Shown here: positions 34,830-47,000 of the stretch, piece after piece
Layout: each line of letters begins with the position of its first letter
Position numbering within the stretch: position 1 is the stretch's first letter
Source: Punica granatum
Taxonomy: Eukaryota; Streptophyta; Magnoliopsida; Myrtales; Lythraceae
Direction: 5' to 3'
Length of the DNA: 64,000 nt
NCBI RefSeq assembly: GCF_007655135.1
Contig: NC_045131.1
Span: 27,946,001-28,010,000, forward strand
Made by a program: the position numbers and the translations under genes
The notes under the pieces: model-generated
Database searches by the model: none
The model's input: only the letters and a program-made list of their open reading frames with translations
Told to the model about the DNA's origin: nothing

Positions 34830-35453
34830 CGTGCAAACGTTACACAAGTAAATTACAAAAAGACACGTGCATCTTCTTTAAATAGCTGACTCTATTGATA
34901 ACGATATCATCATTTGCATTCTGCAACAGCCTTCACGCCCAAATCCTCTCTCTTTCTCTCTGGCCTCTATCCGCTGCCTCGTCTTCTCCGTTCCTTCGAC
35001 CCAAAAACCATAGACAACCATGCATCTCCGATAATGGACTATGTTATTATCTCGGTGCTTCTGACTTTTTGGCTTCGGACTATATATTAGTGTTTTTGTT
35101 CTGGCCTATGGTTTCGGCCTCATGACATTTCTATACATGTTCTATTTGTGTCCGACATGCCAATCATTGGAAACAAAATGGACCCTCTAACTTCCTTTGG
35201 GCTGGGTTTTGACGACCAGAATGAGGTGGTACGCTATGCCCCGCCCGACGACGAGACCACTTACATGGCCTTCATCGAGCAAGAGCGTGACCGAGAGAGC
35301 AATCAACCCAATCCTCGAGAACATATATCGTTCTTGCTCCACACCTTTTGTCGCTTGCCAGCAGCAAGATCATCAAAGAAATACCCCGATAGCCAAGAGA
35401 TTTGGGTCGGCCATAAGTTGGGGTTGGTGCCAACTGATGGCTTAAGCAAGTGA
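34830..35453 (+). CDS. Candidate small gene, unknown product
   Basis: An ACGTG-type G-box (CACGTG at about 34,864) is followed by TTTAAATAG and then CT-rich sequence resembling a plant 5' UTR. A 101-codon frame at 35,148-35,453 begins MSDMPIIGNKMDPLTSFGLG and continues DDQNEVVRYAPPDDETTYMA; its first half is acidic and not low complexity. I recognise no domain, and the frame may be part of a spliced or decayed gene. An upstream frame (34,895-35,125) has no signature. The call rests on composition and promoter-like context only. Confidence 0.25.
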
Positions 35454-35629
35454 ATGGTGATACAAAAGATATTTAATGATTTAACATGTTTATATTGTAA
35501 AAAGGAGTATACATACTGCAATCGATAAATCAATTTCATCTCAATCCTCTATATTAAGATGAAAGTATAAAGTTTGATGATCAGTTAGGGCCCCAGCAGC
35601 TCAAGAATATGACGGTCCTAAGGCTATGT

Positions 35630-35945
35630 TTGGATCGTGGGATATGGCGGGGCGGGGCGGGGGTTTTAAAAGGGTAGGGTGGCGTTGGGATGGGCTCCAA
35701 ATCTCATTTTTTGGATGGTATTATTAAGGGGTGGGGTGGGGAGGGATTTGAAATCTCATGTATGGATAATGGATAGTGTCAAGGCGGGGCGGGGCGGGGT
35801 TTAAAAGGGTAGGGTGGCGTTGGGATGGGCTCCAAATCTCATTTTTTGGATAGTATTAGTGGGGGTGGGGTGGAGAGGGATTTGAACTCTCATGTTTGGA
35901 TAATGGATGGTATCAATATAGGGGGATGGGGAAGGCTATTTTATA
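35630..35945. repeat. GC-rich tandem duplication, about 140-bp unit
   Basis: GGCGGGGCGGGGCGGG, AAAAGGGTAGGGTGGCGTTG and GGGCTCCAAATCTCATTTTT occur twice in tandem, preceded by TATGTTTGGATCGTGG. The start resembles the ends of plant hAT or Tourist-type MITEs, but no matching right terminus is clear. Confidence 0.6.
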
Positions 35946-37899
35946 TAAAAAGACTAAAATAACCTCACATAACTTTTGTGGCTTTTAAAAGGGAGGAACA
36001 CAAAGGTCTTTTCCATTACGATTAAAAAAAAAAAAAGATGCCTCATCGCATTCCACCAATATGGTGGAGCAATAAAATGGGGCTTGGGAGGGGAAGAGGC
36101 CAGCGAGATCTTCCGCTTATGCCACTGGCGACCTCGCCGGTGAGGAAAAGGCCAGTGGGGAAGCCCCCATTGGCAGGACTCGCCTCCCCCTGCCTCTTCT
36201 AGGGCTAAGTAAAAAGAACTGACCGACCCAATAACCTGACCTGAACCAAGCCAATCCTCCCTGAATATTTGGATCTTTTATAGCACAGTTCGGTTTTTGG
36301 TTCGGTTAGTTGAAGAATTTTCGGTTTCGGGCACGGGTTTTAAAATTAAACCCGATTAACCCGAACCGACCCAAAATTACATAATATAAGAGGCCCAATA
36401 CCCCAAGATCAGCCCAGCCCAGCCCGCCATCAATTTAGAATCAAAACCTCACTTTTGGTGCCTCCAAGAGCTCACGTCTTCCTCTTTGAAGCTGAAACCC
36501 TAGTCCTCGTCTTCTCCATCGTTATTTTTTTCACCCGTCAAGCCTCCAACTGCTAGAGCTCATCTAGAAGATCATTTTTCGTTTATTTTGTCTACTTTAT
36601 CACTCTTTGTGCGGCAAGAATAAGAGCTGATTTGGATTTTCTTTCACCTTTGTGGCTGGTTTGTGGGCACGTAACGGTCATTCAACCGCACATGTCTCAA
36701 ACGATTTCCACTCTCTCATTTTTATTTATTTTTCTGGCATTGCAGATGTCTCCGGTAATCCAAGAACCGATACGAAAAAACATTATCCATAAGGGGTGGT
36801 TTTCTTATAAATTTCGGTTTCGGTTCTAGGGGACGGGTTTCGAAAATCCTGAACTGTCAAAAGTTGTGCCTCGAAATTTTATCCCGAAACTGACCCGACC
36901 CGAACGGTGATCATCTTGACTCTCTTCGACTAAAACGCTTGAAAATTGAAGAGAAAGGGAAGGAGGGGAGTCTCGCCTATGGGGATTCCCTCTGGCCGCC
37001 TTCCCTTCGACGAGATTGCTGGTCCCCCTCGAAGAGGTCACCGTGGTGGCCTTTACCGACCTCGTCGTGGGAGAGGTGGCGGGGGGAGGAGCCCCCACCG
37101 GCAGAAGTCCCTTCCCCCCCCTTTTGTTCCCTTTTGTTAAATTTTTTTTCCTTCTTTTTAGATTTTCTAATAATTTTAATACTTAAAAATATTATTCGAC
37201 CAATCACGATGCGCCATGTGAACTGAAATAACGTTGTTAACTTCTAGTTATAGGTTTGGATTAAAAATGTATAACGGATTAAACGTTTACAATTATTTGA
37301 GTCAAACTAATACTAAAATTTAACTTTTTACATAGTTTGGGACTTCTGCTATCATTTGGCTCATAGTTTTATATATTGTCATCCTAAAAAATAAAGTCTA
37401 TTTTCTTTTTTGTATATATATAACGGGGGCATCCAATTTTTGCCAAATAATCCTCACGGCCAACATAAATACCACGCAAGTTCACAAAACAGGTTAGTTC
37501 GACAATACATACGGTACAAGGGACACAATAAATATTCTTAAAGGGCACTTTGATCATTTCACCTTCATAGCCAACCTTGGCACCCACAAAATCTTACAAT
37601 ACTAATACTAAATCTTACAGTACTAATACTGATATTACAAGTACCAGCTTATGCCCTCTCAATTGAACTAGAATGTGACCCTAACTGTTCCATGGGCAAC
37701 CTCACCAAAACACATGACACGAGCTCCAGTCAAGTAAATTCGTCGGATTGCCTCTCCAGTCATCATGCTCAAATTGTGAAGAGTAGGGGAGACTATGGCC
37801 GTTAGAACTACTAAAGAATCAAATGCACTGATAGGGAGGTGGAGGAAGAAGAAGAATCGTTCAGATATTGAGCTTCAATAGAAGAAATTAAAACCTTAA
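35946..37899. other. Repeat-rich region without a supported gene
   Basis: Two GC-rich patches (36,070-36,200 and 36,940-37,130) flank CCGAACC/GGTTCGG-type repeats (36,280-36,390 and 36,800-36,910). A 5'-UTR-like stretch with GAAACCCTAG lies near 36,495. Frames over the GC-rich patches overlap on both strands with no domain, so I call no gene. Confidence 0.45.
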
Positions 37900-38079
37900 G
37901 GGCCCGTTTGATTTGTAAGTTTGATTTTAGAATCATGATTTTAATTTTAACTCAACACACTACACAACAAAAATACACGTTTCTCAAGTCAAATTTATAA
38001 TCTCATCTCATTTGTCTTTTTCCACAATCAAAATCAAAATCAAAATCAAACTTACTTTAACTCTAAAATCAAACGCACC
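37900..38079. mobile_element. MITE of about 180 bp
   Basis: The left end GGGCCCGTTTGATTT and the right end AAATCAAACGCACC are imperfect inverse repeats; the inner TTTGATTTTAGA recurs inverted as TCTAAAATCAAA. The size and lack of coding fit a MITE. I see no unambiguous target duplication, so the superfamily is undecided. Confidence 0.6.
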
Positions 38080-38653
38080 AAGATATCGCTAACGAAGCAT
38101 GCATGCAATTAATAAAAAATCCTGGTGCAAGTTGACGTAGATCTCGACCTCACTGTCACTTGCCCTCGACCTCGCCATCGCCGCTCTTGGGCTCTAAGTC
38201 GTAGGTCTTGAGCTCGAAGTAGCCTCTCTCGAGCTCGACATTCATGTCGACCTCGGCCTCAACCTCGCCCTTGCCCCGGTCGTCGCCTCCTTCGTGTTTT
38301 CATCTGAGAGATGGATATCAACGATGAGTATATATTTTTTCTTTTAAGTATTTCGAATATATGGGGGCAATAATGGTAGTTGACTCGTTTTAATTTATTC
38401 CGGGCCATAAGGATTCGGACTGGATTGGGTGTGCACTGCTTCTTCATCAAGAAAGTCGAATCAGCTTTTGACCTTATGTTTGTAATCTGCTGATTCCAGA
38501 CGGAAATGGCTTGAAACTCTTTTAATTGTAAAAGCGATGCGAGAGGGATGCCGTAATTCTAGATGATGCACCAAAAATGTAAGAGATTAACCATTAGAAA
38601 AATTGATGCGCTTCATCTAGTTCACAACAAACCTTGCCATTGGATCTTCCCCT

Positions 38654-39506
38654 TCAAATCGGAAATTCTCCGATGCCGAGGTGAGCCAGCAGCATCCAAA
38701 CCAAAGTTAGAAGCTCGCCGCCTCTGCTCAGCGCCTGGGCATGAACATCCGCTCTGCAGCGAATTGCTGCATATGAGAGCATTTCCACCCAAACCCGACT
38801 CATTACCCTCCACTGGTCCCTTTTCAGCATCTTCAGCTCCTTGGCCAAAATGCACGCATCACACAGCAAAGATGCTCTTCTACCCCTCTCTGGCTTGATG
38901 TGCTGGTTACCGTCCTTGATTAACGAAAGAAACTTTTTGCAAACGCCTTTATTCCCTCTTCATTGATCCTGCAGATAATTTTCTTGGTCACTGACACAGT
39001 GTGACGGAACCTTATCAGGAAAAGTCCCCCAACAACAGACGTCATGGTAGGCTGCATCAATACAAGATACAGCATGTAATCCGACAGAGTCTTGCAAAAT
39101 TCGCGCTCATCAATGACCGCTGGGCTGCTTTCATCATCAGAATCTGTATTGTAGCAGAACTCAGTGGCGATATGCCACAAGAGCAGAGACTTGTTGAACT
39201 CAACATCCTCGACAGAAGGAAGCAGTTTGCTGCAATCGACTTCTGATTCACGATCAAGGACCCAACAACCTCTAGCGTCACATATGCTCCTGATTGTCTC
39301 TGGGTAGTCTGCAAACCTGGATTTCTCTTGCAGCTCTTTGAATATGAAATCCCACAATTTCTTGTCCAAGGGATTCTTCGAAACGTATATCAACTCATCC
39401 AGGAAGTCTCCTAGACCAAGATCCAGGCTGTGTGTGCAGCATTTCTTTAATGAAATCCAGATCTTGAATTTAACCTTCGAGAAATAGAAGTAAACCTGGC
39501 GGGGAA
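38654..39506 (-). CDS. DUF594 exon 2 of DUF4220/DUF594 gene 3, with a frameshift
   Basis: The acceptor GGAGCAG gives the first exonic base at 39,506. Joining to exon 1 in phase 1 reads VPRQVYFYFSKVK, parallel to gene 1. The first part (to 38,920) carries ARGCWVLDRES, WHIATEFCYNTD and TLSDYMLYLVLMQPTMTS. The frame then stops at 38,920 after AFAKSFFR, while a frame shifted by one base gives IKDGNQHIKPERGRRASLLC, then VWVEMLSYAAIRC, HAQALSRGGELLTLVW, LLAHLGIG to the stop at 38,654. The break falls in an A-run (plus-strand T5, 38,934-38,938). Both exons total 2,198 nt, one short of a whole number of codons. This is a recent one-base deletion or a sequencing error; otherwise the gene is complete. 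Confidence 0.75.
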
Positions 39507-39667
39507 CTGCTCCACCAACCAAATAATCAAAACATGGTTTACTACATTAGTTTTCTCTTGAAAAGATTTGAAGTTATGCAACGCACCAAAAAAGCAGCCC
39601 GAAATAAGGAGTATGTACGGGAGCACTGTGGAGATAGAGATAATCACCAGAATGGAAAGGATCTTAC
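39507..39667 (-). other. 161-bp intron of DUF4220/DUF594 gene 3
   Basis: The donor is GTAAGATCC (39,659-39,667), identical to that of gene 1, and the acceptor is GGAGCAG. This is the compact form of the intron that is 5.3 kb in gene 1. Confidence 0.75.
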
Positions 39668-41012
39668 CGGTAAATAGGCTGAAGCATCCGCGACATGGCT
39701 TGTAAATTTTCCTTGGACGTTGACTGACAGAGTAGCCGATGAGGTTGTAACCCGAGATGGATTCAGACCAACGTCGAAACAACACTGGCGTATCAAACAC
39801 CGTTAACTTGACATCACCTGGGCCAATCTCATGTTCAGACCAGCTTGGCTTCTTCAGGCTAAGGACAGCATTAAGGATTCGACTAAAGTAGTTGCAGAGT
39901 GTACCACTCGTTCTGCCTATCCTCTTCTGGATACTGATATAGGTCCACTCGGAGAAGATCAGCATTAACAGAGATACTACCTCAAGTGCAATGGCCCCAA
40001 AGAGCAAGATGTATGTGATTACAACATCAACGGGGGGGAATCCATCCTTTTCCATTCGGACAAAGAGTGCGAGAGCGCAAATGACGATACTTAAATATAT
40101 GGCCCTAGATAAATAACCTGGAATAGAACGTACCACGACAACCTTGGTATATAACACTTCATAGATGAAGTTTAGCTCCATCAATATTACTCTAAGTGAA
40201 TCTTCTGGGGCACTAGATAGGAAAAAACATCTGCTATCTTCCCTCTCACGCCAGGTCAAGTACAGATCGACGATAAGCCCCTTAAAGACCTGAAAGCAGC
40301 GATATGAATTCCATACCAACTGCATCTCCCCAAGGGGCTCCATCGTATCGTCACCAATATTAATGGCAACTTCACGTCGGGGCAACAGCGACTCTGCAGT
40401 ACACATCTCATGAAGGATATCAAATGATGCTTGCTCTACCTCTCCTGCATGTTCATCCTCAAATTTCCCATTCTTCGGTAGCGGATCAGGTTTCCAGAGC
40501 ATAGATTCCTTAAATTTATCCAGGCTCGCCAGATAGAGGGCTCTCGTCCTCTCCAAATACTTGATGAGGCCCGCAATAAGCAGGAGGATGGGTGGAACCA
40601 GCCGATTGTCCTCCGGGAATGGGCTAAGGAAGACATAAACAGTAGCAGAGAGCTCGACTACAAGCCCAAGCGTGTGCCTGAGCCACAGGGCATTATCTTC
40701 GAGCGCAAAAGCGGTGATAGTGTCGGGACCTCCAAAGTGTATCAGTAGAAAAGGAGCCCAGAACAGGGAAAGGGAGAAATCAGAACTATTCTGACGTGGA
40801 CTGTAGAAAATGAGTCCGACTGCATATCCTGGGATCCAGTCCGCGAGTAAATAAGCTGACCAGATTAAAAAGGACATCCACTTTTTTGCAGTTTTCTTCC
40901 GAAACGGAGCAAAAACTAGTAGAAAGATCTGAAGCGAGAGGCTCAAGATGAGGAAGCCTCGGATGCTGCACTTGGACCAGGCATCCTCCACCCTTCCCAG
41001 ATCTAGTGCCAT
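39668..41012 (-). CDS. DUF4220 exon 1 of DUF4220/DUF594 gene 3
   Basis: This exon encodes 448 residues plus one base. I chose the start at 41,012 (MALDLGRVEDAWSK) because it aligns with the starts of genes 1 and 2; an upstream in-frame ATG at 41,081 would add 23 residues with no counterpart. Several membrane segments and the signature HFGGPDTITAFALEDNALWLRH are present, followed by IKYLERTRALYLASLDKFK, YEVLYTKVVVVRS and ICALALFVRMEK. It has a longer acidic loop (about 60 residues, LPKNGKFEDEHAGEVEQAS) than gene 1. It is a plant-specific membrane protein family of unknown function. The coding frame of this exon is intact. Confidence 0.85.
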
Positions 41013-41279
41013 TTTACGATCGTTTCCGGTGTTCAGAATACTGGACGGGAAGTTCCAGCAAGGAACTGGATAATCTTCCACTTAAACATATATACATATT
41101 CAAACAAAGCATAGGGGCCAACGTCTGAATACGCGATTCTGAATCATTCAAAGAGATGATCCTCTTATCGTTATAAAGACGGCAGTGTCCCAAATTTTTT
41201 TTCTTCATGATGCGTGTGAAATCGTTCGTAAATAAGTCCATGGAGGGAAATTTCTTGGGAAGAGACATTATTCGCCGTT

Positions 41280-42560
41280 GAGAGTTGAGAATGAGTTAAG
41301 TTTCATGTCGAAAATATAAGAGGAATTCTACAAGTTTATAAGAGATTGGATAGCATAACCTATCAATTCGAGTTTTTGGATTGGAAATGGGCCAATATCT
41401 CATAGGCCCAGTGAAATTTTACATGATATCAGAGCGAGTTACGCTTTCGCACGCACGTGTGAGCTCACACCAGTCAAGAGTGCGCCTCGTATTAATCAGG
41501 TCCTATATTGGCCCGGTCAAGTTTCAAGATAGTTAAAAGTGCACCTCTTATTAGGCACGAGTGTGGAGAACTCGAGACTAATTTGGTATTTATACCCCAT
41601 CACCCGAGCACAAAAGAGGATGTCCGGCTCGTGATCAGTTGTTGAAGGCGGGTGTTTAACGGCACGTGACACGTGATGGAACACACGTACTTAGGTGAGG
41701 GCGGTTCTAGAGAGTTAAAAGTGAGTATTGAAAATGGGCCCAATACCTTGACCAATTGAAATTTTACATTAGCTGTTATGATTTGATCAAAATTACCTAT
41801 GAACTGACTGATTACAGATCGACTCTTTCGGAAAAGGCTACAAAGTAATGAAAGAAGAGAGCGAGAAAACACCAAAACCATATGGATTCACTGAATACCG
41901 TGTAGGCCCGGCCTGTCATGTCGCAATAACTAGCGTTAAGGAAATTGGATTCATTTGACTTACTATATGATCACCCTCACTTTACATGAAACATGCTCGT
42001 TAGAACAGCGCACATATCAAATCATATGTGTTTATTTCCACCGGGCTTACATAAATTTGGGCTCAATTTCAATTGGTGTGAGATTTCTCTATTTTTTTTC
42101 TCTCAACACCCGCTCTAACGTGGCACCGTATAATCTTTTTCATTCTTTACCTGCATGTGTCATGTGAACTTTAACTACCCGCCTTCAATAATTTACCTCG
42201 AGTCGAGCTCTCTCCTTTACTGAACCTGGGCCTTAACTATATCGAGGTGGGCTTTTCCTCTATTTCCACGGTCGAGTGAGGGTGGTCAACTATTACGAGC
42301 CAGGCTTCCACTTTCGGATTTAGACTTCACTGACATGGGGTGAGTCACAGCACATGGACACGTAATCTGGGCTTTGATACCATATTAAATTTCACCTGAC
42401 TTATATGGACTTGGGCTCAACTTCAATTTAAGATCTCTAACTTTCAAGTTCTGAAACTGAAATCCCATGTAGATCCTCTACTTTGCTTCCTTGCTGCCGG
42501 TGTTGGGTTTCTCCAATTTTTTTACTCTCAACAATAAGCCGAAGTTTATATACCAGCTTT
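41280..42560. mobile_element. Inverted pair of TRIM/LTR ends with facing primer sites
   Basis: GATATCAGAGC (41,424-41,434), preceded by GTGAAATTTTACAT, is mirrored at 42,371-42,393 as GCTTTGATACCATATTAAATTTCAC. Sequences outside each primer site also match in inverse (GTTGAGAGT at both outer ends, a GGCGGGTGTTTAACGGCAC block against AACACCCGCTCTAACGTGGCAC). This fits two short LTR elements joined head to head, or one element rearranged into a foldback. There is no coding sequence. Confidence 0.45.
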
Positions 42561-43344
42561 GAAAACACTTGGTCTGAATCTGAAATGAGAGATATCGGCA
42601 ACGTTATAAAATATTGGAGAATATCGGAGAAGATTTTCCAATATAAAAGGTACTTTTGTGCTTGGTAAAAGGGTAAATTGGTTATACTTTGCGGCCCAAT
42701 ATTTCTGCTCTGGATCAGTTTTGTACCCCAAAGTTTATATATCAGGAATTTCGCACCCTTGCACCCCCGTGCGGTCGTGGAAATTCGGTCGGTGTATATA
42801 TAAGATGTTTTCAAGGATTCATTGGCAGTCTTCTACACGCATGTATGTAGCAATTTTTTTTTCTTCAGTAAATATGTCTATAATATTGAAATTTGGGTGC
42901 AAAAATGGCTGCAACCGAAACTTCATATGCGCAATGCAATCGAAACTTCATATTTTTGTTTAAGTACAGTGATTAATCAATCATCCTCTGTTATCCAAGT
43001 GGGTTTTAAGGTGCATCCGTAGTGGCAGATCTTGGAGATAATACACTGAAGAAGATTATTCAGTATATATATAAATATTCCATAATACTAATTCATCGTA
43101 ATTTCTATTGGTCCGGATCTCTTATAGTATCAAATCTTAATCCAGAATATCTTGACATACGAATTCCATGCAGAGATATAGTATGAAAAATTATTACATG
43201 GCAATAGCCCTACAACAGCATATTTCAGTAGTATTATTGTGGTCGGTGGGGTTGATGCAATCGACATGAGAATCGATCATATATAATTATTAATCAAATT
43301 AGTGTCTTAATTAATTATCATTATTTTTTTCCATTTTGTTAGAC

Positions 43345-43938
43345 TACCTTGCAGCCGGGGTTTCTCTCCGTATCTTTGACTGTGTGGCATCGTCAAACAC
43401 GCCGAGGAGAGACACCCCTGCTATGGCGCCTCTCAAAAGATAGAGGCGTCTCTCGTTTGAGAGACCCATACAGCTCGTGCCGCGTGGCAAACTTGGGCCC
43501 CACGTGGCAACAACTATTCCCCTTTTTTCTTTTTCTTTTTTGAATAAAATCTGATCAATGAGCTTTCTAGCCGTTGGGCAAGCCCAACAACCACAATTTT
43601 TTAAAAAAATTTATAATTTTATATTAAAAAATTTACCTATATAAATACCCACATTTCCCCCACTTCAATTTCACTCCCAATTATCCCTTGCTACTTCAAT
43701 TTCACTCCAAATTTCCTCCTACTTCTTCTTCTTCTTCAATCAAAAAAATGTTGGATCCAAATCAATTTAATCCTTTTGGATTTTACAGGCCAAATCCAAA
43801 CTTGCCCCACAATCCAAATTCCCAAAATTCACAAACTTCCAACTCAGGAAATCGAATCATAATTACCAATTTCCTAATTTCTTGAATTATCCACGCCCGT
43901 ATTATCCCCAACCATACCTCGTCCCTATGCGCACCCGA
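43345..43938 (+). mobile_element. Truncated PIF/Harbinger-like element, ORF1 N-terminus
   Basis: A TATA-like TATAAATACCCACA (43,640) and a CCCACTTCAATTTCACTCCC-type leader precede a short frame at 43,748-43,885 starting MLDPNQFNPFGFYRPNPNLP, rich in Asn, Pro and Gln. This is how many plant Myb/SANT-type companion proteins of PIF/Harbinger transposons begin. The frame stops after 45 codons, and the rest is replaced at about 43,938 by the Tat element. The family call is from leader and N-terminal style only. Confidence 0.45.
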
Positions 43939-44059
43939 ATCTTAATCTCGTCGGGGCACGCATGCGTGAAGCCTATGCAACGCGGCTTGAGAGTGTCCAC
44001 CTTCCCGGGGACGCGCGACGGGCGCACGTGAGAATGAGTTGTCACTTACTGTTTACGAC

Positions 44060-47000
44060 CCGAAAGTCGAGGGCCGATGAGTCGCTCGGGTCTAGGAGTA
44101 CGGGGTACGCCTAAATGCTAAGGCAATGGTCGTACGGAACTGGAAATTCCAAATTCGGGGGTTCTATTACGTGTGGGCCTATATCCCGCACGCCTTTTCG
44201 GTACTCTAGTTTACTAGGCTTGCTATTTATTGTTTATTTACCGCGTGAGTTATGTTGCGCTCTCCTTGCCCTTTTTGATACCTTAAAGTAGGTGAAATGG
44301 TCATTTCGAGCCAAGGCCCCGAAAGAAGAGTAGGCATACATCTCGAGGAGTCGGTTCGCTATCTTCGCGTTACATTTTGTCGAACCGTGGTGGTTGACTC
44401 CCTGCGCGAATCGAGATCACGAGTGTTTGGGCTTACTCGTCTCTAGGTGGCAAAGGACCGACTCAACCGATTCGACACTCGGACCTCTCGCTCGCCGATC
44501 GGGGATCCTTACAAATGAATGAATAAATATACAAATGAAATCCTCACGATGTTCACTCAAATAATTACAAAGTACAACTGAATAAAATAAATGGATCCCG
44601 ATCGGTTTGCATTGGACCAATATTCAACTCCGGCTCACTGTGTGTTTTGAATGACTGTTAGATAAATTAAAGCAACGCGAGCTCAAAGAGCCGAGGGATC
44701 GGGTCCGATTGGACTGATGGGTGATAGAAGAATCGATTGATTCTCACTGTAACCGTTGGACCAATCGAGCTCTCGAATGATTTCTAACCGCAATTCACAC
44801 ATTCGATCTAAGTCGCCTTCCACATAAGCTGTACTTCGAGCATAATAGTGACTCGAGGTTAGATCTCATTCCGCACTCGGGTTGCGCGCGCTTGGTGTTT
44901 TAGGAGGTGTTGGATCTTGTGTTTGGTGATCTGGGGTGTTGGACCCCGTGCAGTACGTAACCTACGGGTTCAGACCCGAACCGTAACAAATCAACAAAAG
45001 AAAATGGAAAATTGAAGAAAACTGATAAAATCGACGAAAACTGACAAGTACAGACAATTACAAACAAGTTGTGTATTAAGCCGAATGTACGTGATTTAAT
45101 CAGTTATTAACCAGGGTTGATTTGGCAAACAATTTATCCAGCCTAGGCTAACAAAGAAATGTGCTAGAATGCGGTTCTAGGTCGACTATGTGAGTGGGTT
45201 TGTTTTAAGGCTTTGTTCTATAGATGACAATGTGATTTCACTGAATACACCAAACTCGTGTTTTAACTCTAAATTTGGAACCTAGAGTTCCACCTTTCAA
45301 TTATCTAATGTTTGATTAAGTCAAATGCATGATTAACCCGATTTTTGTATACCTTGTGACGGAAATAACGACGTAGCCACTGAATTTACGATAAGATGAT
45401 AGAAACACTGAAAGTGGATGAAACGGGCTACGCGAATGAAACTTACACCCGAATGGACTGCCCCCTTTTATCCATAGATCGAGGTGTTTCAGTCTCCTTA
45501 ACGCCTAGAATATCGACGAATCACGAAATGACAATTATGCCCTTGGACAATAAAGATGTGTGAAGTGTATGCGTAAAATTGAGATTACATGATACGAAGA
45601 GGTCTAAAGAGGACTCGCATGTTTCGACTTGAGCCGCCACAAATTGGGCCCGGACTCGAGTCGTAACATACGAGTGCTCCCTAGACACTGATTCTATCTG
45701 TGTCACGCGTCTCGATGTTTTGAAATTGTGGATTTTCAAAAAGGGCATTTCCATCATTTGGTGATTCGTCGATGCGCTTACAAATTAATGTTCGATTTGT
45801 CCAATTATTTAGGCCGAATGGTTTCATTAACCAAATGACACGTCCCATTTCCCCCGTTCGGGGAGTTATTCAGTGATTATCACCTCGTGTCACGATTATT
45901 ATGGATTTGGTGGGTAATTATCTGGAACTAACATTCCTAGCACGTCACTAACACGTAATTAACAATTAAACGAAAGGTGCAATTACGAACAATTCCAAGA
46001 ATCGACTTTGAAATGATAAAAGGGGCCGACTTCAACTCGATGAAGGTCACGGGGAATTCGGCCATTCCCTAGGGAAATATGACCGAATGCTCCCTTGACC
46101 TCGTTCGAGTTTCGAATTGTCCCTCGTACCAATTCTAATCGCTCCTTGCATGCACCAAATATTACACATGGGAATAACGCACATTTCGCAAAATCGATGC
46201 CGCCATAATCTTGGGCGCGCAAACAAGCACATAATGCAAACACAAACATTATATTTAAGGAAATTGATAAAACGACGTTGATTCATACAAATACAACTCG
46301 AAAGGTAAATCACGGGAAATATTCGAGATCACGGGATGAGAGGTCCATGACTTCGGGTGAACCAAGAAACCTCTTGGCCCTCTTCCGTGGAAGATAGCCG
46401 CGGGTTCCCCTTGGTGCAACCGAGGTCATGAGATCTCTTGCCCCTAGATTTCGGACATTTCTCGTCATGCCGACATGTTGCAATCATGGATAAACATCAC
46501 GAACGCGGAAACGATTAAATCCGGAAGGGTGAGATCATCATAGACTCGAGAGAGCCAAGGAGGCTCACGGCTCACCGCATGAGGTTCAGCCGAGAGGTTT
46601 TGTGACTCTCTTGAGTCCATGTCGGCCTCATTCCCCTAGATTTGAACTACTTCTCGTTATATTTACATGTCACGCCTTACGAATAGTCATCGAAAGCATG
46701 GAAATGTCTCATTTCGGGGGAGATAGGTTGCCATAGATCCGAGAGAGCCAAGGAGGCTCACGGATCACCCCTCACAAGGCATGGCCGAGAGGTCCCATGG
46801 CTCTCTTGGGTCCATGCCGACCTCACTCCCCTATATTCAAGCCAATTCCCATCGTGTGTTCATACCATGCAACGTCGAAGGAAACCTAGGACGATGGAAC
46901 CAACAGCATTCGGGGAAGGAGAGGTCCGCACGTCCGCCGGTATGCCAAGGAAGCTCACGGCTCCCTCCAATGGGATCCAACCGTGGACCTCCATGGCCCA

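Noticed and set aside
36826..37226. Arg/Gly/Pro-rich frames on both strands
   Set aside because: A short GC-rich patch opens several frames at once; there is no start context, domain or partner exon.
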